A stretch of DNA of 28,592 nt from Tethybacter castelli (lineage in GTDB: Bacteria; Pseudomonadota; Gammaproteobacteria; Tethybacterales; Tethybacteraceae): the NCBI GenBank assembly GCA_036679665.1, contig JAZHEJ010000002.1, positions 1 through 28,592 of the forward strand, in the 5' to 3' direction. Shown here piece after piece: positions 24,766-28,592 of the stretch; the stretch's first letter is position 1, and every line of letters starts with the position of its first letter. The notes under the pieces were generated by a model. It did not search any database. It was not told where the DNA came from and saw nothing but the letters and a program-made list of their open reading frames with translations. The translations under genes were made by a program, and so were the position numbers.

Positions 24766-27700
24766 GATGACGGGCCGGGTCCGAAGCTATTCGTCGCTAG
24801 GACCGTTATAGGGTACTCCACACCGTTGACTAAGTTGGAAATCACTAAACTGGTGGACGGCGCAGTTATTGTTTGGTTCAAAAACAGTCCCGAACCCAAA
24901 TCCCATGTAATGATATAGCTTCTGGCCTCGGGAACCTCCGTCCACGATACCGTGATCATCCGGTCGCCGGGCACCAAGGTTACCGTCGGAGCCGTGGCGG
25001 GCCTGCCTGCCGGCGCATTCACTGAAAAGGTTCCGACGGAGCTTTCGCCTTGTTCATAGATCGCGACTATTGTTAACGCGTAGTTCTGGCCCGCGGTTAA
25101 GCCGGTTATCACGCATTCTGATGAATCGGCATTCAGTAAATCGGTGGCGCAAGTTCCGGCGGTCGGCGCGGCATCGTCGATCATTACCCGATAGCCGGTT
25201 CTGGTCAGCCTGTCATCCTCACCGCCCGGCGAACCCCAGCTCAAATCTATTTGCCCTTCTTCGGTGGCGCTGGCAACGGCGCTAAAACCGAACGGCGCAT
25301 CGGGACGCGGCACGGCGCGTTCCGTTACCCTGTCCGCAAGGCTTTCACCTATCGCGTTTACCGCAAACACCTCCAATGTGTAAGCGGGTAAGGTAGTTAA
25401 AATCGTCACCGTACACTCCCTGGAGTCGGGACCCAGCGGGCCTTCGCAACCGTCCAGATCCGCTGCGTTGTCGATGGTTACGCGATATCCGGTTATCGGG
25501 CTACCGCCAACGTCTGCCGGCACATCCCAAGTTAATCCAATCCGCTCGATGCCAACAATTGCCGTAAGACTTGTGACCGCGCCGGGGATTGACATCGGCG
25601 TCGCGGTTGTGGTGGCCGCGGTGGTGCTCAGACCCGCGACGTTTCGCGCTCGCAACGATACCTCGTACGTCGTGCCATTGGTAAGTCCGGTCAGCGTGCA
25701 AGTTGTGTCGGTTATGGTTGGCGCGCCTGGTGTCGTGCGCGGCGTTGCCCGTGCTGGATCCGATAACGGGCCGGGTCCAAAAGCGTTGTTGTTTCCGAGA
25801 ACTCGTATCGTGTACTCCGTGCCGTTGGTCAATCCGCCAACATCAAAACTAAGATTCGGCGCCGATACCGTAATCGGACTACCGCTTGAATCCACCGGAT
25901 CCACGGTTATTATGTAGTTATCGGCCGCAGGCAACTCCTCCCATGATACCGTGATCGTACCTTCGCCGGTCACCAAGGTGACTGTCGGAGCCGTGGGCGG
26001 AGCGCCTATCGGTAAATCTACTCTGTCGGTTGCGGTTGTTGCCGATACGCCTTCTCCTTCCGTATAGGTCGCGAGCATGGATATATCGTAGGTTTGGCCG
26101 CCGGTCAAGCCGGTTATCGTGCAGCTGGTGGCGGCAGGCCCTGGGGGAGCGGCGCAACTTCCGGCGGTCGGCGCGGCGCCGTCGATCAATACCCGATACC
26201 CCGCCCTGTTCAGCCCGGCATCTTCGTTGGCCGGCGGACCCCAGCTCAAATCTATCTGTCCTGTCACGCTGGCGCTCGCTTCGGCGCTGAAATCGGCCGG
26301 AGCGCCGGGTTGCGCGGCGGGTCGTGCCGTTACGCTGTTCGATTCACCATTACCTGCTACTGGATTGTTACCAAATGGTACGATCGTTACCGTGTAATCT
26401 GTTGCGCTGTCAAGTCCTGTGAAAGTACATTCTCGCAAGGCGGTCGCTGAAATGAAAGCACAAGGCGCAAAATCTGCTGGAGAAATATCGGCAGATTGGC
26501 CTAGGTAACCTCCTAGCGTATCTCCATAATTATCTACCGGCGGCTGCCAGGTAAATCTGATTTGCTCTATTCCGATGATAGCATCGAGATTTTGAACCGG
26601 ACCCGGGGCTGACACCGGGGTCGCCGTTGTGGTTGCCGTGGCTCCTGCTCCCGCATCGTTTCTCGCCGCCAGATCAATCGTGTGTTCCGTGCCGTTTTCA
26701 AGTCCGGTCAGCGTGCAAGTTAGATCGGCCGCCACCAGTGGAGTACAGCCGGTTGGTGTTATCGGACCGTCCTCCGTGCTAACCGCAACCTCATAGCCGG
26801 TGATCGGCGCTCCCCCGGTCTCGGTCTCGGTCGGCGCCGTCCAGCTTAGAGTGATCCGACCGTCGCCGGGCAGGCTGCCGGCGACAACTGTGTCGGTTAT
26901 GGTTGGCGCGCCCGGTGTCGTACGCGGCGTTGCCGATACCGGATCCGATACCGGGCCGTCTCCGAAGTTGTTCGTCGCTTGGACCGTTATAGAGTACTCC
27001 ACACCGTTGACTAAGTTGGTAATCACAAAATTGGTGGACGGCGCATCTATCGTTCTTGCCACAGATAATCCCTGATTAACGAATGTGATGATATATTCTC
27101 CGGCCCCGGGAACCTCCGTCCACGATACCGTGATCGTCTGGTCGCCGGGCACCAAGGTTACCGTCGGAGTCGCGGCGGGCACACCTGCCGGTATCGTGAC
27201 TTGTGCGGTTGCCGATTGCGATCCAACATTACCTTCCGTATAGGTCGCGACTAATGTTATCGTGTAGGACTCGCCCGCGGTCAAGTTGGTTATCGCGCAT
27301 CCTGATGAATCGGCATTCAGTAAATCGGTGGCGCAAGTTCCGACGGCCGGTACATCGTCGATCAATACCCGATACCCTGCCCTGGTTAGCCTGTCTTCCC
27401 CACTAATCGGCGGACCCCAGCTCAAATCTACCCGCCCCAATTCGGTGAGGCTGGCAACGGCGCGAAAATTGAATGGTGCGTCGGGTCGTATTGCGGGTCG
27501 TTCCGACACACTAGCCGCGCTGCTGTCGCCTATTGCGTTTACCGCAATCACCTCCAATGTGTAATTAACAAAGGGAGTTAAATTCGCCACGGTACACTCC
27601 CGCATGGTGCCATCCAGTGGACCTTCGCATCCGTCCAGCTCCGCTGCGTTGTCGATGGTGACTTGATATTCGGTTATCGGGCTGCCGCCACCATCCGCCG

Positions 27701-28295
27701 GCGGATCCCAAGTTAATCTGATCTGCTCAATGCCTACAATTGCCGTAAGACTTGTGACCGCGCCGGGCCTTGACACCGGGGTCGCTGATCGGCCAGTCAT
27801 AACACCAGAACCCGCTTCGTTTACCGCCCGAACTCTGACCGAATACGCTTGACCGTTGGTCAGTCCGGTCAGGGTGCAACTTCTGGCGCGCGCCCCCAGT
27901 GAAGTGCAACCGGTCGGTGTTATCTCACTGCCCCCTACTTCTTCAACCATAACCTCGTAGCCTTCAATCGCCGCTCCCCCGTTATCGGCCGGCGGCCTCC
28001 AGATTAGAGCTATCCGACCGTCGCCGGGCCGGCTGCCGGAAACGTCTAACGGATTGAGACTTGGCCCGCCCGGTGTCGTGCGCGGTGTGGCCTGCACAAA
28101 AGCTGACAACGGGCCAAAACCAAACGTGTTGCTTCCGCGGACCTGTATCGTGTACTCGCGACCGTTGGTCAATCCGGGAATAAATAATTCGGTGGTCGGC
28201 GCCGATACCGTGAGTGGACTGCCGCTTGCATCCACCGGCACTACGGTGATTATGTATTCTTCGGCCCGGGCCACCTCCGTCGACACCTTGCGCAT
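24744..28295 (-). CDS. Fn3-repeat autotransporter, main passenger segment
   Basis: An open frame of 1183 codons encoding about thirteen fn3 domains of roughly 90-100 residues each, complete or cut. They follow a fixed order of four types: A (PGAPTITDT...), B (PGAVTSLTAIVGIEQI or PGPVQNLDAIIGIEQI), C (PDAPFxFxAVAS...DLSWGPP) and D (PTVTLVPGD...ITVSWTEVP). Types A, B and C each hold two Cys 10-14 residues apart (for example GTCATDLLNADSSGC), probably disulfides formed outside the cytoplasm; type D has none. There is no signal peptide because the N-terminus is not here. One type-A domain is internally cut at 25701-25710 (PTITDT joined to TCTLTGL). The listed right end is only the first ATG of the frame, and the frame breaks at about 28280. 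Confidence 0.85.
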   Translation of the reverse strand: MRKVSTEVARAEEYIITVVPVDASGSPLTVSAPTTELFIPGLTNGREYTIQVRGSNTFGFGPLSAFVQATPRTTPGGPSLNPLDVSGSRPGDGRIALIWRPPADNGGAAIEGYEVMVEEVGGSEITPTGCTSLGARARSCTLTGLTNGQAYSVRVRAVNEAGSGVMTGRSATPVSRPGAVTSLTAIVGIEQIRLTWDPPADGGGSPITEYQVTIDNAAELDGCEGPLDGTMRECTVANLTPFVNYTLEVIAVNAIGDSSAASVSERPAIRPDAPFNFRAVASLTELGRVDLSWGPPISGEDRLTRAGYRVLIDDVPAVGTCATDLLNADSSGCAITNLTAGESYTITLVATYTEGNVGSQSATAQVTIPAGVPAATPTVTLVPGDQTITVSWTEVPGAGEYIITFVNQGLSVARTIDAPSTNFVITNLVNGVEYSITVQATNNFGDGPVSDPVSATPRTTPGAPTITDTVVAGSLPGDGRITLSWTAPTETETGGAPITGYEVAVSTEDGPITPTGCTPLVAADLTCTLTGLENGTEHTIDLAARNDAGAGATATTTATPVSAPGPVQNLDAIIGIEQIRFTWQPPVDNYGDTLGGYLGQSADISPADFAPCAFISATALRECTFTGLDSATDYTVTIVPFGNNPVAGNGESNSVTARPAAQPGAPADFSAEASASVTGQIDLSWGPPANEDAGLNRAGYRVLIDGAAPTAGSCAAPPGPAATSCTITGLTGGQTYDISMLATYTEGEGVSATTATDRVDLPIGAPPTAPTVTLVTGEGTITVSWEELPAADNYIITVDPVDSSGSPITVSAPNLSFDVGGLTNGTEYTIRVLGNNNAFGPGPLSDPARATPRTTPGAPTITDTTCTLTGLTNGTTYEVSLRARNVAGLSTTAATTTATPMSIPGAVTSLTAIVGIERIGLTWDVPADVGGSPITGYRVTIDNAADLDGCEGPLGPDSRECTVTILTTLPAYTLEVFAVNAIGESLADRVTERAVPRPDAPFGFSAVASATEEGQIDLSWGSPGGEDDRLTRTGYRVMIDDAAPTAGTCATDLLNADSSECVITGLTAGQNYALTIVAIYEQGESSVGTFSVNAPAGRPATAPTVTLVPGDRMITVSWTEVPEARSYIITWDLGSGLFLNQTITAPSTSLVISNLVNGVEYPITVLATNSFGPGPSSAPMLRW
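24765..25730 (-). repeat. Fn3 higher-order repeat unit 3, both ends cut
   Basis: An A-B-C-D unit of about 966 bases. Its type-A domain lacks about 60 residues in frame, at TCTLTGL after PTITDT, and its type-D domain is cut at GFGPGP-like sequence near 24770 where the frame shifts. Confidence 0.7.
25731..26915 (-). repeat. Fn3 higher-order repeat unit 2 (A-B-C-D, 395 codons)
   Basis: A second complete A-B-C-D unit. Its type-B domain has a divergent second half (DNYGDTLGGYLGQSADIS) and its first strand is identical at DNA level to 24506-24582. Confidence 0.8.
26916..28073 (-). repeat. Fn3 higher-order repeat unit 1 (A-B-C-D, 386 codons)
   Basis: Four consecutive fn3 domains in the order A-B-C-D, starting at PGGPSLNPL and ending before the next PGAPTITDT. 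The complete unit sets the standard for the array. Its type-C domain shares 41 identical bases (27302-27342) with the type-C domain of unit 3 (25118-25158). Confidence 0.8.
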
Positions 28296-28592
28296 AAGTC
28301 GCGACTATTGTGATAGCGTAGCTCCGGCCGCCGGGCAAACCGGTTATCGTGCATGTGGTGTCGGTGGCCCCTTGGGTGTTAGCGCAGGTTCCGCCTCCCG
28401 GTGCGTTGCCGTCGACCAATACCCGATAACCGGTCCGGGTCAGACTTCCGTCCTCGTCGACCGGAGCGATCCACGTCAAAGCTATCTGCCCTTGTGTCGT
28501 TTCGCTCTCCACGACCGTTAAAGCCGGCGCCGACGGTCTTGCGATCGGTGTCTGACCCGTCCTGGTGGCAAACTCGCTGTCTTGGATCGCGC
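28280..28592 (-). CDS. Fn3-repeat autotransporter, upstream fragment running off the window
   Basis: The gene continues past the right edge in another frame. The segment encodes the end of one fn3 domain (ATRTGQTPIARP) and most of a type-C domain (QGQIALTWIAPVDED, TRTGYRVLVD, CTITGLPGGRSYAITIV) with its Cys pair (GTCANTQGATDTTC). At about 28280-28284 it stops after VATYAQG and passes, in another frame, straight into STEVARAEEYII of the next type-D domain, skipping about 36 residues. The start codon and signal peptide lie outside the window. Confidence 0.75.

Overview
This window is a draft-assembly scaffold with three 10-N gaps (16115-16124, 18844-18853, 24496-24505). It probably comes from an uncultivated Gram-negative bacterium. 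A C-terminal autotransporter beta-barrel ending in Phe implies an outer membrane, and the GlcF, RsmI, IspH and GltBD genes fit a Pseudomonadota-type genome. I cannot fix the class. The single tRNA (Lys-UUU) does not encode its CCA end, which argues mildly against a typical enteric gammaproteobacterium.

Layout. 1-307: a chimeric edge in which a 90-bp copy of an internal glcF segment is joined to the 3' end of rsmI. 279-1493 (+): glcF. 1524-5238 (all -): ispH, a TrpB2-type tryptophan synthase beta chain, a metallo-beta-lactamase-fold hydrolase, and tRNA-Lys upstream of them. 5627-6883 (-): a DNA adenine-methyltransferase-like protein followed by a small protein with three exact 40-residue Cys3His repeats. 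7202-13188 (-): gltB-gltD, glutamate synthase. 13255-16227: an AT-rich island holding an AAA_14/DUF4143 ATPase (+) with a TATAAT box that predicts a leaderless mRNA, a fic gene broken by several lesions (-), and a 60-bp direct repeat abutting a gap. 16228-20148 (-): a catabolic-looking operon of aldehyde dehydrogenase and two Gfo/Idh/MocA oxidoreductases. 20496-21863 (+): a lone VirD4/TraG-type coupling ATPase. 22002-28592 (-): the 3' part of a very large gene for a fibronectin-III-repeat autotransporter whose start lies beyond the window.

How the parts work together. The housekeeping block covers ammonia assimilation (GltBD), isoprenoid synthesis (IspH), glycolate oxidation (GlcF) and indole-to-tryptophan conversion (TrpB2). 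The ALDH/Gfo/Idh operon probably oxidises a polyol- or sugar-derived compound to an acid; the substrate is unknown. The most distinctive item is the surface protein. Its passenger is a tandem array of fn3 domains arranged as a four-domain higher-order repeat (types A-B-C-D, about 386-395 residues per unit), with Cys pairs in types A, B and C but not D. It is followed by an autotransporter barrel.

Assembly quality matters here. The ALDH gene is restored in frame if 85 bp around the gap are removed; those bases include a 70-bp piece of an unrelated ABC-transporter ATPase. The fn3 array has three sites where domains are cut short, two of them changing frame, plus a gap flanked by a 77-bp exact repeat. 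These may be repeat-collapse errors or real deletions; long reads would decide.
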